DNA of 64,000 nucleotides from Olleya marilimosa CAM030 (lineage in GTDB: Bacteria; Bacteroidota; Bacteroidia; Flavobacteriales; Flavobacteriaceae). Of the stretch, positions 24,252-33,892 are shown piece after piece. The DNA lies in NCBI RefSeq assembly GCF_000518485.1, contig NZ_JADR01000001.1, positions 682,001-746,000 of the forward strand. Reading direction: 5' to 3'. The position numbers and the translations under genes are program-made. Within the stretch, counting starts at the first letter, position 1; every line of letters starts with the position of its first letter. The notes beneath the pieces were generated by a model. It was given only the letters and a program-made list of their open reading frames with translations, did no database searches and had not been told where the DNA came from.

Positions 24252-25911
24252 AAAAATCCTTACCGCTTGGCAACGTTTTATTAGCCTATTAAAACTAGAC
24301 AAAAAGGACGTTAGACAAGTTTTTTTCTATGCAATTTTTGCTGGATTAGTAAACCTATCGCTACCACTTGGAATACAAGCTATTATTAATTTATTACAAG
24401 CAGCTCAAGTTAGTACGTCATGGATAGTTTTAGTCATATTAGTTACTTTAGGTGTCGTTTTTGTTGGTGTATTACAACTAATGCAGATTAGAATTATTGA
24501 AAACATTCAGCAAAAGATTTTTACAAGAGCGTCATTTGAGTTTGCGTACCGTTTTCCTAAAATGAAAATGAGCGAATTAAATGGATATTATCCGCCAGAA
24601 TTAGCTAATCGTTTTTTTGATACAATAAACGTACAAAAAGGGATTGCTAAGGTAATGATAGACTTTCCAGCTGCAGTATTACAAATTGTATTTGGATTAA
24701 TGTTATTATCCTTTTACCATCCCTTTTTTATAATTTATGGTGCTTTACTTTTAATCTTAATTTACGTAGTATTTAAGTTTACTGCAGAAAAAGGGCTAAG
24801 AACAAGTATCGACGAGTCTAACCATAAATACAAAGTAGCACATTGGTTACAAGAAATTGCTAGATCAATTGTTAGTTTTAAATTATCTGGTAAAACAAGT
24901 TTAGCGCTAAATAAAAATGATAAATTAGTTACTAATTATTTAGAAGCACGTGAGAGTCATTTTAAAATATTGGTTGTACAATTCATTCAACTAATTGGCT
25001 TTAAGGTGCTTGTTACTGCAGGATTATTAATGATTGGTGGTGCTTTAGTACTTAATCAACAAATGAATATTGGTCAATTTGTTGCTGCAGAGATCATTAT
25101 CTTATTAGTTATTAATTCTGTAGAAAAACTAATATTAGGGCTAGAAACCTTTTATGATGTTTTAACTTCTATTGAAAAATTAGGTAAAGTTGTTGATAAA
25201 GAGTTAGAGCCTCAGGATGGCGAAATTTTAAATGTAAAACATAATGACTTTAATATAGAACTTGACAATGTATCTTATAGTGTTAAAGACAGAAAAAAAC
25301 CGATTTTACAAGATGTTTCTTTAAAAATTAATGCAAAAGACCGCATCTTAATTCAAGGTAATAGTGGTTCTGGTAAATCTAGTTTGTTAAAATTAATAGC
25401 TGGAGTAATCAGTCCAACAGGTGGAAGCGTTTATGTTTGTGATAAATCGCTAACAAGCCTAAATATTAATAGTTATAGACAACATATTGGTCAAACTTTA
25501 GTAGAAGAAACTCCTTTTGAAGGTACACTTTTACAAAACATTACGTTTGGAGATACAGACATTACAAGTCAGCAACTAGATTGGGCTATTCAAAATGTAG
25601 GATTAAAAGATTTTGTAAAACAATTACCTAATGGTTTAAATACAATGATTTATCCAGAAGGAAAAGGGGTTTCCTTTACTGTTTCTAAAAAAATTATGTT
25701 AGCTAGAAGTATTGTTAAAAATCCTAAATTATTAATGCTTAAAGAGCCTTTAGATCAGTTTGAAGCTAAAGAAGCTCAACAACTGGTAGATTTTTTAAGT
25801 CAACCTGAACACCCTTGGACATTAGTTGTGGTAAGCCAGAATAACATTTGGAAACCAAAATTAAACAAGCTTATTATTTTAGATAAAGGTCAAATAATTA
25901 ACACTAAATAG
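24244..25911 (+). CDS. ABC transporter half-molecule with degenerate ATPase domain
   Basis: A 555-residue fused membrane-ATPase subunit. About six transmembrane helices occupy residues 20-310 and the nucleotide-binding domain follows from about 335. Walker A is intact (GNSGSGKSS, residues 372-380) and the Q-loop Gln is present. The ABC signature is replaced by SFTVSK (477-482), the Walker B Asp is Lys500 (LLMLKEP), and the switch His is Gln532 (VVVSQNN). The first Glu after Walker B remains. ATP binding is plausible, but hydrolysis by a homodimer is doubtful. It lies in a TetR-ABC-HlyD-TolC operon and belongs to a tripartite type I-like export system. The substrate is unknown. Confidence 0.85.
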   Translation: MSKKILTAWQRFISLLKLDKKDVRQVFFYAIFAGLVNLSLPLGIQAIINLLQAAQVSTSWIVLVILVTLGVVFVGVLQLMQIRIIENIQQKIFTRASFEFAYRFPKMKMSELNGYYPPELANRFFDTINVQKGIAKVMIDFPAAVLQIVFGLMLLSFYHPFFIIYGALLLILIYVVFKFTAEKGLRTSIDESNHKYKVAHWLQEIARSIVSFKLSGKTSLALNKNDKLVTNYLEARESHFKILVVQFIQLIGFKVLVTAGLLMIGGALVLNQQMNIGQFVAAEIIILLVINSVEKLILGLETFYDVLTSIEKLGKVVDKELEPQDGEILNVKHNDFNIELDNVSYSVKDRKKPILQDVSLKINAKDRILIQGNSGSGKSSLLKLIAGVISPTGGSVYVCDKSLTSLNINSYRQHIGQTLVEETPFEGTLLQNITFGDTDITSQQLDWAIQNVGLKDFVKQLPNGLNTMIYPEGKGVSFTVSKKIMLARSIVKNPKLLMLKEPLDQFEAKEAQQLVDFLSQPEHPWTLVVVSQNNIWKPKLNKLIILDKGQIINTK

Positions 25912-25912
25912 T

Positions 25913-27268
25913 ATGTTAAATATTTCAACAAATAGCGTCAATAAAAACGTTGACATCAGTCGCTTCACTTCAGTGCAAAAAGCGCTACACAGGAGGCATT
26001 ACAAACATTTTAATCGTTTACTTATTACATTTGGAGTCATTGGTATTATTATATTGTTTTTACCATGGACTCAAAATATTACAGCTTCAGGATTAGTCAC
26101 TACGTTAACACCAGATCAACGTCCTCAAACTATACAATCTCCAATTCCTGGACGTATAGAAAAATGGTTTGTTAAAGAAGGGGATTTTGTGTCTAAAGGA
26201 GATACAATCTTATTTATTTCTGAAATCAAAAACGAATATTTTGATCCAAATTTAGCTGAAAGAACAAGTCAACAAATTAAAGCCAAATCATCTTCTGTAC
26301 AATCGTATGTTGGTAAAGTCAATGCTTTAAATAATCAGATTTCGGCTTTAGCCAATGAAAGAAAATTAAAACTTGAACAAGCAGAAAACAAACTTTTACA
26401 ATCTAAATTAAAGGCTAAAAGTGATAGTATAGATTTTGAAGCTTCAAAAACCAATTTAAGTATTGCGCAAAAACAATTTGAGCGTACACAGCAATTACAA
26501 TCAGAAGGCTTAAAAGCAGTTACAGATGTTGAAGAAAAACGCCTAAAATTGCAAGAAACTCAAGCAAAGCTAATATCTCAAGAAAATAAATATTTAGCTG
26601 CTCAAAATGAAATTATCAATGCTAAAGTCGAGTTAAACCGTATTAGCGCAGAATACACAGATAAAATATCTAAAGCGCAAAGCGATAAGTTTACAGCACA
26701 ATCTAGTGGTTTTGATGCCGAAGCTCAGGTTACAAAACTTGAAAACGCTTTTACCAATTACTCAATACGTAATGAGATGTACTATATTAAAGCACCTCAG
26801 GATGGTTACATTAATAAAGCTATAAAGGCTGGTATAGGAGAAACGTTTAAAGAAGGCGAACAGTTGGTAGGAATCTCTCCTTCTAATTTTGACGTAGCTA
26901 TTGAGACTTTTATAAACCCAATAGACTTACCATTAGTGCATATTGGCGAAGTTTTTAGAGTACAGTTTGATGGTTGGCCTGCCATTATATTTAGTGGTTG
27001 GCCTAACGTATCGTATGGTACTTATGGAGCTAAAGTGGTAGCAATCGAGCGTTTTATTAGTCCTAACGGAAAATTTAGAGTGCTTTTAGCACCTGCTGAA
27101 AACGAGCACAAATGGCCTGAAGCTATTCGCGTTGGTTCTGGTGCCAGAGCTATTGGATTATTAGAGGATGTCCCTATTTGGTTTGAGTTGTGGAGACAAT
27201 TAAATGGCTTCCCTCCTAACTATTATCAACCTAGTGGTAGCAAAACAGCTAAAGCAGATAAAAAATAA
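25913..27268 (+). CDS. HlyD-family membrane fusion (periplasmic adaptor) protein
   Basis: A 451-residue adaptor. One N-terminal transmembrane helix (about residues 39-57, LLITFGVIGIIILFLPW) is followed by a lipoyl-like half (IPGRIEKWFVKEGDFVSKGDTI), a long coiled-coil hairpin (about 110-285), and the second lipoyl/beta-barrel half (YYIKAPQDGYINKAIKAGIGETF). It starts 1 bp after the ABC gene and ends 2 bp before the TolC gene. It links the inner-membrane ABC subunit to the outer-membrane channel. Confidence 0.9.
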   Translation: MLNISTNSVNKNVDISRFTSVQKALHRRHYKHFNRLLITFGVIGIIILFLPWTQNITASGLVTTLTPDQRPQTIQSPIPGRIEKWFVKEGDFVSKGDTILFISEIKNEYFDPNLAERTSQQIKAKSSSVQSYVGKVNALNNQISALANERKLKLEQAENKLLQSKLKAKSDSIDFEASKTNLSIAQKQFERTQQLQSEGLKAVTDVEEKRLKLQETQAKLISQENKYLAAQNEIINAKVELNRISAEYTDKISKAQSDKFTAQSSGFDAEAQVTKLENAFTNYSIRNEMYYIKAPQDGYINKAIKAGIGETFKEGEQLVGISPSNFDVAIETFINPIDLPLVHIGEVFRVQFDGWPAIIFSGWPNVSYGTYGAKVVAIERFISPNGKFRVLLAPAENEHKWPEAIRVGSGARAIGLLEDVPIWFELWRQLNGFPPNYYQPSGSKTAKADKK

Positions 27269-27270
27269 AT

Positions 27271-28653
27271 ATGAAAAAAGTTATTTTATTTATAGCAATT
27301 ATTATTCCTATTGCCCTGCAGTCTCAAACATTAGACAGTCTAAGTTATGCCGAATTTTTAGGCTACGTAAAACAATACCATCCTGTTGCAAAACAAGCCG
27401 ATTTATTGCTTGAAAGTGGTCAAGCGTCATTAATGAAAGCACGTGGTGGTTTTGACCCAAAACTTGAAGCAGATTTTAATGAAAAAGATTATAAAAACAC
27501 AGAGTATTATGAGCGTTTAAATGCGACATTTAAAGTTCCTACTTGGTATGGTATAGAGCTTAAAGCTAATTTTGAAGAAAATACAGGCTATTATTTAAAT
27601 CCAGAAAACACAGTACCTGACGATGGATTATTTAGTGCTGGAATTGGATTTTCTTTAGGACAAGGTTTATTGATGAATAAGCGTATGGCTGATGTTAAAA
27701 AAGCTAAGTTTTTTAAAGCACAAACTCAAGCAGAACGTAATTTACAAGTAAATCAAATTCTTTATGATGCCTCTATTGCTTACTTTGATTGGTTACAAGC
27801 ATATAATGAAACTAAAATTTATGAACGTTTTTTAGAAAATGCTAGCATTAGATTTGAAGGTGTACGCTCTAGCGTTTTAGCAGGAGATAAAGCTGGTATT
27901 GATAGTTTAGAAGCTGGTATTGTTGTTAAAAACAGAAGTCTTGAACTTGAACAAGCCAAAGTAAAATTATTAAAAACGCGTTTAGAGGCTTCTAATTTTA
28001 TATGGCTAAACAATACGCCTGTAGATATAAATCAAACCGTAAGCCCAATGTCCACTTTAGAAGAAGATATTGATGTGGTTCTAGGCATTAATACCATCCA
28101 GAGTTATAACGTTGACAACCATCCAAAATTATTAGCTTTAGGTAGCAAAATAGACGGTTTAGATGTGGATAGACAATTAAAAGCTAATAAGTTATTACCT
28201 GTAATCGATGCTCAATATAATTTTTTATCAGAAACTCCAAATCAAGCCAATAGTTTTAATGCTTCATCTTACAAGGCTACCATAAATGTTGCATTTCCGT
28301 TGTTTTTAAGAAAGGAACGTGGTGATTTAAAATTATCTAAATTAAAATTACAAGATGCTCAATTTACATTTGCAGACACACAACTTCAAATAAAAAATAA
28401 AATTGAAGCTATAACACAAGAATTAGAGTCTTATAAGACACAAAATAAACTTATTAAAACAATCGTTGCGGACTATCAGACGTTGCTAAGTGCTGAAGAA
28501 CGTAAATTTAGCTTTGGAGAAAGCTCAGTGTTTTTAATAAATAGCAGAGAGAACAAATTAATTGAATCTCAAGTAAAAGCAATTAAGCTTAATAATAAGT
28601 TTAATGTTACAAAAGCGAAGTTGTTTAACAGTTTAGGATTAGTACCTAATTAG
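27271..28653 (+). CDS. TolC-family outer membrane efflux protein
   Basis: A 460-residue protein with a signal peptide (MKKVILFIAIIIPIALQSQ) and an outer-membrane factor body: two long alpha-helical hairpin repeats plus short strands. The repeat begins LDSLSYAEFLGYVKQYHPVAKQADLLLESGQ, which matches the first OEP helix (usual pattern L-x-A-L-x-A-L-x-N-P). It forms the exit duct of the TetR-ABC-HlyD operon. It converges on the minus-strand gene at 28655 with a single base between the two stop codons and no terminator hairpin between them. Confidence 0.9.
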   Translation: MKKVILFIAIIIPIALQSQTLDSLSYAEFLGYVKQYHPVAKQADLLLESGQASLMKARGGFDPKLEADFNEKDYKNTEYYERLNATFKVPTWYGIELKANFEENTGYYLNPENTVPDDGLFSAGIGFSLGQGLLMNKRMADVKKAKFFKAQTQAERNLQVNQILYDASIAYFDWLQAYNETKIYERFLENASIRFEGVRSSVLAGDKAGIDSLEAGIVVKNRSLELEQAKVKLLKTRLEASNFIWLNNTPVDINQTVSPMSTLEEDIDVVLGINTIQSYNVDNHPKLLALGSKIDGLDVDRQLKANKLLPVIDAQYNFLSETPNQANSFNASSYKATINVAFPLFLRKERGDLKLSKLKLQDAQFTFADTQLQIKNKIEAITQELESYKTQNKLIKTIVADYQTLLSAEERKFSFGESSVFLINSRENKLIESQVKAIKLNNKFNVTKAKLFNSLGLVPN

Positions 28654-28654
28654 G

Positions 28655-29419
28655 TTATTCGTCATTTTTTGGATTTGGATCAGCTTCAGATTTATCCTCT
28701 TCCTGCGATTTTAACTTAAGTACACTACCCTTTTCTTTAACAACAACAATTGATGCTTTAACACCTGTTGCAAGATTCCATTGGTTTGCTGCAATAACGT
28801 TACCTGCCTCATCCAAAACCTGAAACTCTGCTGTGTTTGGACCAGACGTTCCTTGGTTTAAGGCCTGAAAATCTATTTTATTAATTCCTTCGTCTAAATA
28901 AATAAGCAGCCCGTTAAATCCAGAAGTTAACGTTACACTAGGTACCATAATATCATCATTTAAAAAAACACGTATAGCATCTCCATCTGGATATTGATGA
29001 TCTCTATAAATAATATTTACGGTTTTGGCAGTCGTTTTATATTCTCCTAAAAACTGATTAACCAAACTTCCGTTATTAGATTTTTCGTCATCTTCCTTAA
29101 ACTTAAGTTGTTTTTTTAATTGCTTGTTAAATAGTTCTGCTGGATTTCTAAAATTGTTATCCTCTTCTATCATCGAGAATTCTTTTTTAGGTTTAACAGC
29201 TGTTTTAACTTCTTTTGGTGCTACAATTTTGTTGTTATCAGCAGTATCAGGTTTAACAGTTTCTGCTTCAGGAGCAGGTTCTATGATTAATTCTGGATCA
29301 TCTTTAGGGTCTTCAGATTCTATTGCAGGAATGGCAAAACCATTATTCTGACTGTCTATTTGTGCATAACCACATAAAGAAACACTGAAAAGAATTAAAA
29401 AAGAAATGTAAAATTTCAT
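28655..29419 (-). CDS. Secreted protein of unknown function with Ser/Glu/Lys-rich linker
   Basis: About 254 residues, counted from the ATG at 29419, which starts a good signal peptide MKFYISFLILFSVSLCGYAQ; the longer frame to 29455 adds 12 residues in front and is rejected. After the signal comes an acidic proline/glutamate-rich linker (about residues 25-85), then a beta-rich domain with HQYPDGDAIRVFLNDDIMVPSVTLTSG- and NKIDFQALNQGTSGPNTAEFQVLDEAGNVI-type strands (each written here as separate strands). The protein ends in a charged tail. It is probably periplasmic or surface-exposed. I recognise no named family. Confidence 0.72.
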   Translation of the reverse strand: MKFYISFLILFSVSLCGYAQIDSQNNGFAIPAIESEDPKDDPELIIEPAPEAETVKPDTADNNKIVAPKEVKTAVKPKKEFSMIEEDNNFRNPAELFNKQLKKQLKFKEDDEKSNNGSLVNQFLGEYKTTAKTVNIIYRDHQYPDGDAIRVFLNDDIMVPSVTLTSGFNGLLIYLDEGINKIDFQALNQGTSGPNTAEFQVLDEAGNVIAANQWNLATGVKASIVVVKEKGSVLKLKSQEEDKSEADPNPKNDE

Positions 29420-29482
29420 GGTATTATAATCTATTATTAGTCGAAAATAAACCAAAAATCATACCTAAATGCTAAAAATATA

Positions 29483-31489
29483 TTAATACTCTAATAATTT
29501 TAGCAATTCACCTTCAAATTTATCTCTAGAAAGGTATTGATCTTCTAATTGGTTTATAAATGGTATTGGTGTATCTAAACTTGCTACACGTTTGACTGGA
29601 GCATCTAATTGCTCAAAACAATGTTCCATTATTAATGCAGATATATCACTTGCTATTCCACCAAATAATGAGTCTTCTTGTAATATAATTGCTCTACCTG
29701 TCTTTTTAACAGACGCATAAATAGTGTCTGTATCTAAAGGTTGTAAAGTCCTTAAATCAATAACATCTGCTTTAATATTTGGATGTTTTTCTAGTGTATT
29801 TAAAGCCCAATGTACAGCTGCACCATAAGCTATAACAGTAACATCGTTTCCAGTTTGTAAGATTGCAGCTTTACCAAACGGAATTGTAAAATAATCCGTT
29901 GGAACTTGCTGTCTAATACTTCTATATAATGCTTTATGTTCAAAAAACAAGACAGGATTTGGGTCGTTAATAGCTGTAGCTAAAAGTCCTTTTGCATCAT
30001 AGGGAAACGCTGGATAAACCACCTTTAAACCTGGTGTTTTAGTAAACCAAGCTTCGTTGGTTTGACTATGAAAAGGTCCTGCTGCAACACCTGCTCCACA
30101 TGGCATTCTTAATACGACGTCTGCATTTTGGTTCCAACGATAATGTGATTTAGCTAAATAATTAACTACAGGATTAAATCCTGAGGTAACAAAGTCACTA
30201 AATTGCAACTCGACAACACTTTTAATTCCTGCAATGCTTAAACCCATTGCAGTTTCGATAATAGCAGATTCACAAATTGGAGTATTACGTACTCTCTCTT
30301 TTCCAAATTGCGCTACAAAACCATCAGTTATTTTAAATACACCACCATATTCGGCAACATCCTGACCCATAATTACTAAATCGTCGTGACGCTCCATAGA
30401 TTGTTTTAATCCTTCAGATATAGCATCAATTAATCGTAATTCTTCAGTATTACTATTTTCTTTAAAATCTTGATATTCAAAGTATTGAAATACATCGTTT
30501 AATTCATTGCTTTCAATAGGAACGATTGGAGTTTCCGCGTAAGCGATATCTAAATTATCATTAATTTCTTTAATAATTTCGTCTTTTAAATCTGCAATAA
30601 TCGTATCATCTAAAAGTGCTTGTTGTATTAAATACTCTTGAAAATTATCAATAGGATCTTTAGCTGCCCATTCATCCATTAAGTCTTGTGGCACATATTT
30701 GGTACCACTAGCCTCTTCGTGTCCTCGCATTCTAAAGGTTTTAAACTCGATTAAAACAGGACGCGGATTTTCTCGCATACTTGTTACAATGTCATTTAAT
30801 TTAGTATAAACCTCAAGGATATTATTACCATCAATTATATGGCTTTCCATACCATAACCTATTGCTCTATCTGCTAAATCTTTACAATTATATTGCTCTG
30901 TAGTTGGTGTAGATAAACCATATCCATTATTTTCTATACAAAACAACACTGGTAATTGCCATACAGAAGCTACGTTTAACGCTTCGTGTATATCACCTTC
31001 ACTTGTTCCGCCTTCTCCTGTAAATACAGCAGTGACTTGATTTTTATTTTTAAGTTTTGATGCTAATGCAATCCCATCTGCAACACCAAATTGAGGACCT
31101 AAATGACTAATCATTCCCACAATATTAAACTCTTGTGTTCCAAAATGAAAACTTCTGTCACGACCTTTAGTAAACCCATTAGCTTTTCCTTGCCATTGGG
31201 AAAACAACCTATACAAAGGGATGTCTCTAGTAGTAAAAACACCTAAATTTCTGTGCATTGGCAAGATGTATTCTTCCTTATCCAAAACTGAAGTAACACC
31301 AACAGATATGGCTTCTTGACCAATTCCAGAAAACCATTTACTTACCTTACCTTGACGTAGTAAAATCAGCATTTTTTCTTCTATTAATCTTGGTTTTAGC
31401 ATACGCTTATAAAGGTTTAAAAGCGTTGTGTTATCTAGAGTTTTTTTATCAAAAGTCATTATCGTTTTTTCTAATACTGCTGTTTTCAT
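29483..31489 (-). CDS. 2-oxoacid dehydrogenase E1 component, alpha and beta subunits fused
   Basis: A 668-residue thiamine-diphosphate enzyme joining E1 alpha (about residues 1-320; TPP motif GEGGTSEGDIHEALN to ENNGYG) and E1 beta (about 345-668; MGQDVAEYGGVFKITDG, PCGAGVAAGPFHSQTNEAWF). The sequence is closest to branched-chain/2-oxoisovalerate E1 in Bacteroidota, which decarboxylates branched-chain 2-oxoacids and acylates the lipoyl E2; acetoin or pyruvate use cannot be excluded. No E2 or E3 gene is adjacent. A Met at residue 11 is an alternative start. The -7 box TATATTTG on the minus strand at 31503-31510 supports transcription close to the first ATG. Confidence 0.88.
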   Translation of the reverse strand: MKTAVLEKTIMTFDKKTLDNTTLLNLYKRMLKPRLIEEKMLILLRQGKVSKWFSGIGQEAISVGVTSVLDKEEYILPMHRNLGVFTTRDIPLYRLFSQWQGKANGFTKGRDRSFHFGTQEFNIVGMISHLGPQFGVADGIALASKLKNKNQVTAVFTGEGGTSEGDIHEALNVASVWQLPVLFCIENNGYGLSTPTTEQYNCKDLADRAIGYGMESHIIDGNNILEVYTKLNDIVTSMRENPRPVLIEFKTFRMRGHEEASGTKYVPQDLMDEWAAKDPIDNFQEYLIQQALLDDTIIADLKDEIIKEINDNLDIAYAETPIVPIESNELNDVFQYFEYQDFKENSNTEELRLIDAISEGLKQSMERHDDLVIMGQDVAEYGGVFKITDGFVAQFGKERVRNTPICESAIIETAMGLSIAGIKSVVELQFSDFVTSGFNPVVNYLAKSHYRWNQNADVVLRMPCGAGVAAGPFHSQTNEAWFTKTPGLKVVYPAFPYDAKGLLATAINDPNPVLFFEHKALYRSIRQQVPTDYFTIPFGKAAILQTGNDVTVIAYGAAVHWALNTLEKHPNIKADVIDLRTLQPLDTDTIYASVKKTGRAIILQEDSLFGGIASDISALIMEHCFEQLDAPVKRVASLDTPIPFINQLEDQYLSRDKFEGELLKLLEY
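30531..30546 (+). repeat. Dispersed GC-rich motif, two-mismatch variant
   Basis: GTTTCCGCGTAAGCGA matches the dispersed ATTTCCGCGAAAGCGA motif at 14 of 16 positions. It lies within the E1 dehydrogenase gene. Confidence 0.35.
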
Positions 31490-31502
31490 AAATAGCGTTT
31501 GT

Positions 31503-31510
31503 CAAATATA
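31503..31510 (-). promoter_or_regulatory. -7 promoter element of the E1 dehydrogenase gene
   Basis: TATATTTG on the minus strand is an exact TAnnTTTG match, 13 bp upstream of the ATG at 31489. Confidence 0.6.
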
Positions 31511-31578
31511 GAATAATTGCTTAAAAGTAAATCAGCGCTTTTAAAAAAATATGACTATCATTTTTCCAATGTTTTCGC

Positions 31579-31586
31579 TACATTTG
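31579..31586 (+). promoter_or_regulatory. -7 promoter element of the 2OG-Fe oxygenase gene
   Basis: TACATTTG is an exact TAnnTTTG match, 28 bp before the ATG at 31615 and divergent from the E1 promoter. Confidence 0.6.
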
Positions 31587-31614
31587 TATATATTACACTT
31601 ATAAAATAATAAAG

Positions 31615-32562
31615 ATGAATAGCATACCTAGCGTTAATTTAAAGGATTTTACATCTGGAGATCCTGTTAGAAAACAAAAATTTGTTGCTGAGATAGGAAA
31701 AGCCTATGAAGAAATAGGGTTTGTAGCCTTAAAAGGTCATTTTCTTGATGAAGCCTTAGTTGACGATTTATATAAAGAGATAAAAAACTTTTTTACTTTA
31801 CCATTAGAAACTAAACATAAATACGAAATCCCAGGTATTGGAGGTCAACGTGGATATGTATCTTTTGGAAAAGAAAGTGCAAAAGGAAAAAAAGAAGGTG
31901 ATTTAAAAGAGTTTTGGCATTTTGGACAATACGTTGAAGATGATGCTGAACGTGCTAAGGAATACCCTGAAAACGTTACTGTTAATGAGTTAGAGCATTT
32001 TAATGAAGTTGGTAAAAAAGCGTATCAAAAACTAGAAGAAACTGCTAAATACGTGTTGCGTGCTTTAGCTTTATACTTAGGTTTAGAAGAAACGTATTTT
32101 GATAATTACATCCACAACGGAAACTCAATTTTACGTCCTATCCACTATCCTCCTATTACGCAAGAGCCTGATAATGCTGTACGTGCTGCTGCACATGGTG
32201 ATATTAATTTAATCACTTTATTAATGGGTGCACAAGGTCGTGGATTACAAGTTCAAAATCATAATGGCGATTGGATTGATGCTATTGCAGAGCCAGACGA
32301 ATTAATGATTAATGTGGGAGACATGTTATCAAGACATACCAACAACAAATTAAAATCCACAATACATAGAGTTATTAATCCACCTAGAGAACTTTGGGGA
32401 ACATCACGTTATTCTATTCCTTTTTTCATGCATCCAATTAGCGAAATGAAACTAAATGTTTTAGATAGTTGTGTAGATAAGGATAACCCAAAACAATTTG
32501 AAGATATTACTGCTGGAGAGTTTTTAGACGAGCGTTTAAGAGAACTTGGGCTTAAAAAATAA
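31615..32562 (+). CDS. Isopenicillin N synthase-family 2-oxoglutarate/Fe(II) oxygenase
   Basis: A 315-residue oxygenase of the plant-like IPNS/2OG-FeII family. The N-terminal DIOX_N domain is IPSVNLKDFTSGDPVRKQKF. The jelly-roll core has HGDINLITLL (Fe ligands His and Asp), the distal ligand His in STIHRVINPP, and the 2OG/carboxylate-binding Arg in RYSIPFF. Length is normal. Its substrate is unknown. Related genes are widespread single-copy genes in marine Flavobacteriia and are not linked to a beta-lactam cluster here. Confidence 0.88.
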   Translation: MNSIPSVNLKDFTSGDPVRKQKFVAEIGKAYEEIGFVALKGHFLDEALVDDLYKEIKNFFTLPLETKHKYEIPGIGGQRGYVSFGKESAKGKKEGDLKEFWHFGQYVEDDAERAKEYPENVTVNELEHFNEVGKKAYQKLEETAKYVLRALALYLGLEETYFDNYIHNGNSILRPIHYPPITQEPDNAVRAAAHGDINLITLLMGAQGRGLQVQNHNGDWIDAIAEPDELMINVGDMLSRHTNNKLKSTIHRVINPPRELWGTSRYSIPFFMHPISEMKLNVLDSCVDKDNPKQFEDITAGEFLDERLRELGLKK

Positions 32563-32633
32563 GTTTTTAGTTACAGACTTTAGTTGACATAGTTTAACTA
32601 AAGTCTGTTATCTTAAAGCGGAATACTACTATA

Positions 32634-32960
32634 ATGGATTTAAAAGATCAATTAAAAAATCTTTTTCCAGATCACAAACCTGAAACTGTTGAACAACAAG
32701 ACAAAACAAGTGATATCTGGCTACAAGATGACCCAATACTTTGTAAATACGAAAAACGTAAAGGTAAACCTATTACTATTATAGAAGGTTATACTGGTGC
32801 AACTGAAGATTTTAAACTTTTGGCTAAAGAACTAAAACAAACCCTTAGTGTTGGTGGAAGTTTTAAAGACAATAAGATTATTATACAAGGTGATTATCGT
32901 GATAAAATAATGGCTATTCTTAAAGACAAGGGTTTTAACGTTAAACGTGTTGGAGGTTAA
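32634..32960 (+). CDS. SUI1/eIF1-like translation factor (YciH family)
   Basis: A 108-residue protein with a C-terminal SUI1 domain. KRKGKPITIIEGYTGA, FKLLAKELKQTLSVGGSFKD and IIIQGDYRDKIMAILKDKGF correspond to the eIF1 beta strands and helix. A short variable N-terminal tail precedes it. Bacterial SUI1 proteins affect start-site fidelity in vitro, but their natural role is open. It leads a tightly packed four-gene run with a gap of only 2 bp to the next gene, so the operon may link translation to nucleoside metabolism. Confidence 0.9.
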   Translation: MDLKDQLKNLFPDHKPETVEQQDKTSDIWLQDDPILCKYEKRKGKPITIIEGYTGATEDFKLLAKELKQTLSVGGSFKDNKIIIQGDYRDKIMAILKDKGFNVKRVGG

Positions 32961-32962
32961 CA

Positions 32963-33892
32963 ATGAGTCAAACTAGTCTGCATATTACCAATGGATCTAA
33001 CGTTACAGATTACCTTAAAAAATTAAAATTTGAAGGTGAAATGCTAACCTGGCATGAAATGTTGTGTGAAGGTCCAACAGTTAAAGAAATTGATACGCCT
33101 AAGTTTTTTAAAATAAGAAAAACATTTTTAGAAAATGCTTATGATGTCGAATATGACGTGGATAGCATTACAACGGAGTATAACAAACTAAATGATGTCT
33201 CTAACTACAACCAAATTATTTTATGGTTTGAATACGACCTTTTTTGCCACATTAACCTAATAGCAGCTATTAGCTTAATTAAACAAAAAGGAATAAAACT
33301 ACCTTTATATTTAGTTTGTAGCGGACGTATTGAAGGCGAAAAAGACTTAAAAGCACTTGCGCAATTATCTGAAAAACAACTATTAAAAGAGTTTGAAAAC
33401 AAAATCAAACTAAACGTTGATGATATTGCTACTGCACAAAAAGCTTGGCGAATCTATTGTGAAGAAGACCACAATTTATTAAAAGAATTAATTGTAAGAC
33501 CTTCTAATTTTAAATATTTAAGCAACTGTTTGAAAGCACACTTACGTCGTTTTCCAGATACTAGAAGTGGTTTAAATACTTTAGAGTTTAATACTTTAAA
33601 ATTAATTAAAGAATACAAAATTAAATCACGCCATCACCTACTTGGATACTGTTTACATTATCAAGGTTATTATGGTTTTGGAGATTTACAATTAGAACGC
33701 ATGATTGATAGGTTACACCTATTTTATGACGAAACTGAAGATACTTTGACGCTTAACAGAAATGGACATTTAGCTTTAGAACATCAAAAAAGTTTCTTTA
33801 AGATTATTGATACTAATTTTAGATTTGGAGGCGTAAATAAAGCGGATTATCAGTACAATAAAAAAGAAAATAAATTAATACATACCATATAA
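32963..33892 (+). CDS. DUF1835 domain-containing protein
   Basis: A 309-residue protein. The N-terminal DUF1835 region is LHITNGSNVTDYLKKL and GEMLTWHEMLCEGP, with the family's typical H-x-x-x-G-x-D and W-x-E-x-x-x-x-G-P positions. WFEYDLFCHINLIAAISLI and a helical C-terminal part (DUF3658-like region, about 180-309) follow. Function is not known. It begins 2 bp after the SUI1 gene, and its stop directly touches the ATG of the nucleoside phosphorylase gene. Confidence 0.85.
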   Translation: MSQTSLHITNGSNVTDYLKKLKFEGEMLTWHEMLCEGPTVKEIDTPKFFKIRKTFLENAYDVEYDVDSITTEYNKLNDVSNYNQIILWFEYDLFCHINLIAAISLIKQKGIKLPLYLVCSGRIEGEKDLKALAQLSEKQLLKEFENKIKLNVDDIATAQKAWRIYCEEDHNLLKELIVRPSNFKYLSNCLKAHLRRFPDTRSGLNTLEFNTLKLIKEYKIKSRHHLLGYCLHYQGYYGFGDLQLERMIDRLHLFYDETEDTLTLNRNGHLALEHQKSFFKIIDTNFRFGGVNKADYQYNKKENKLIHTI

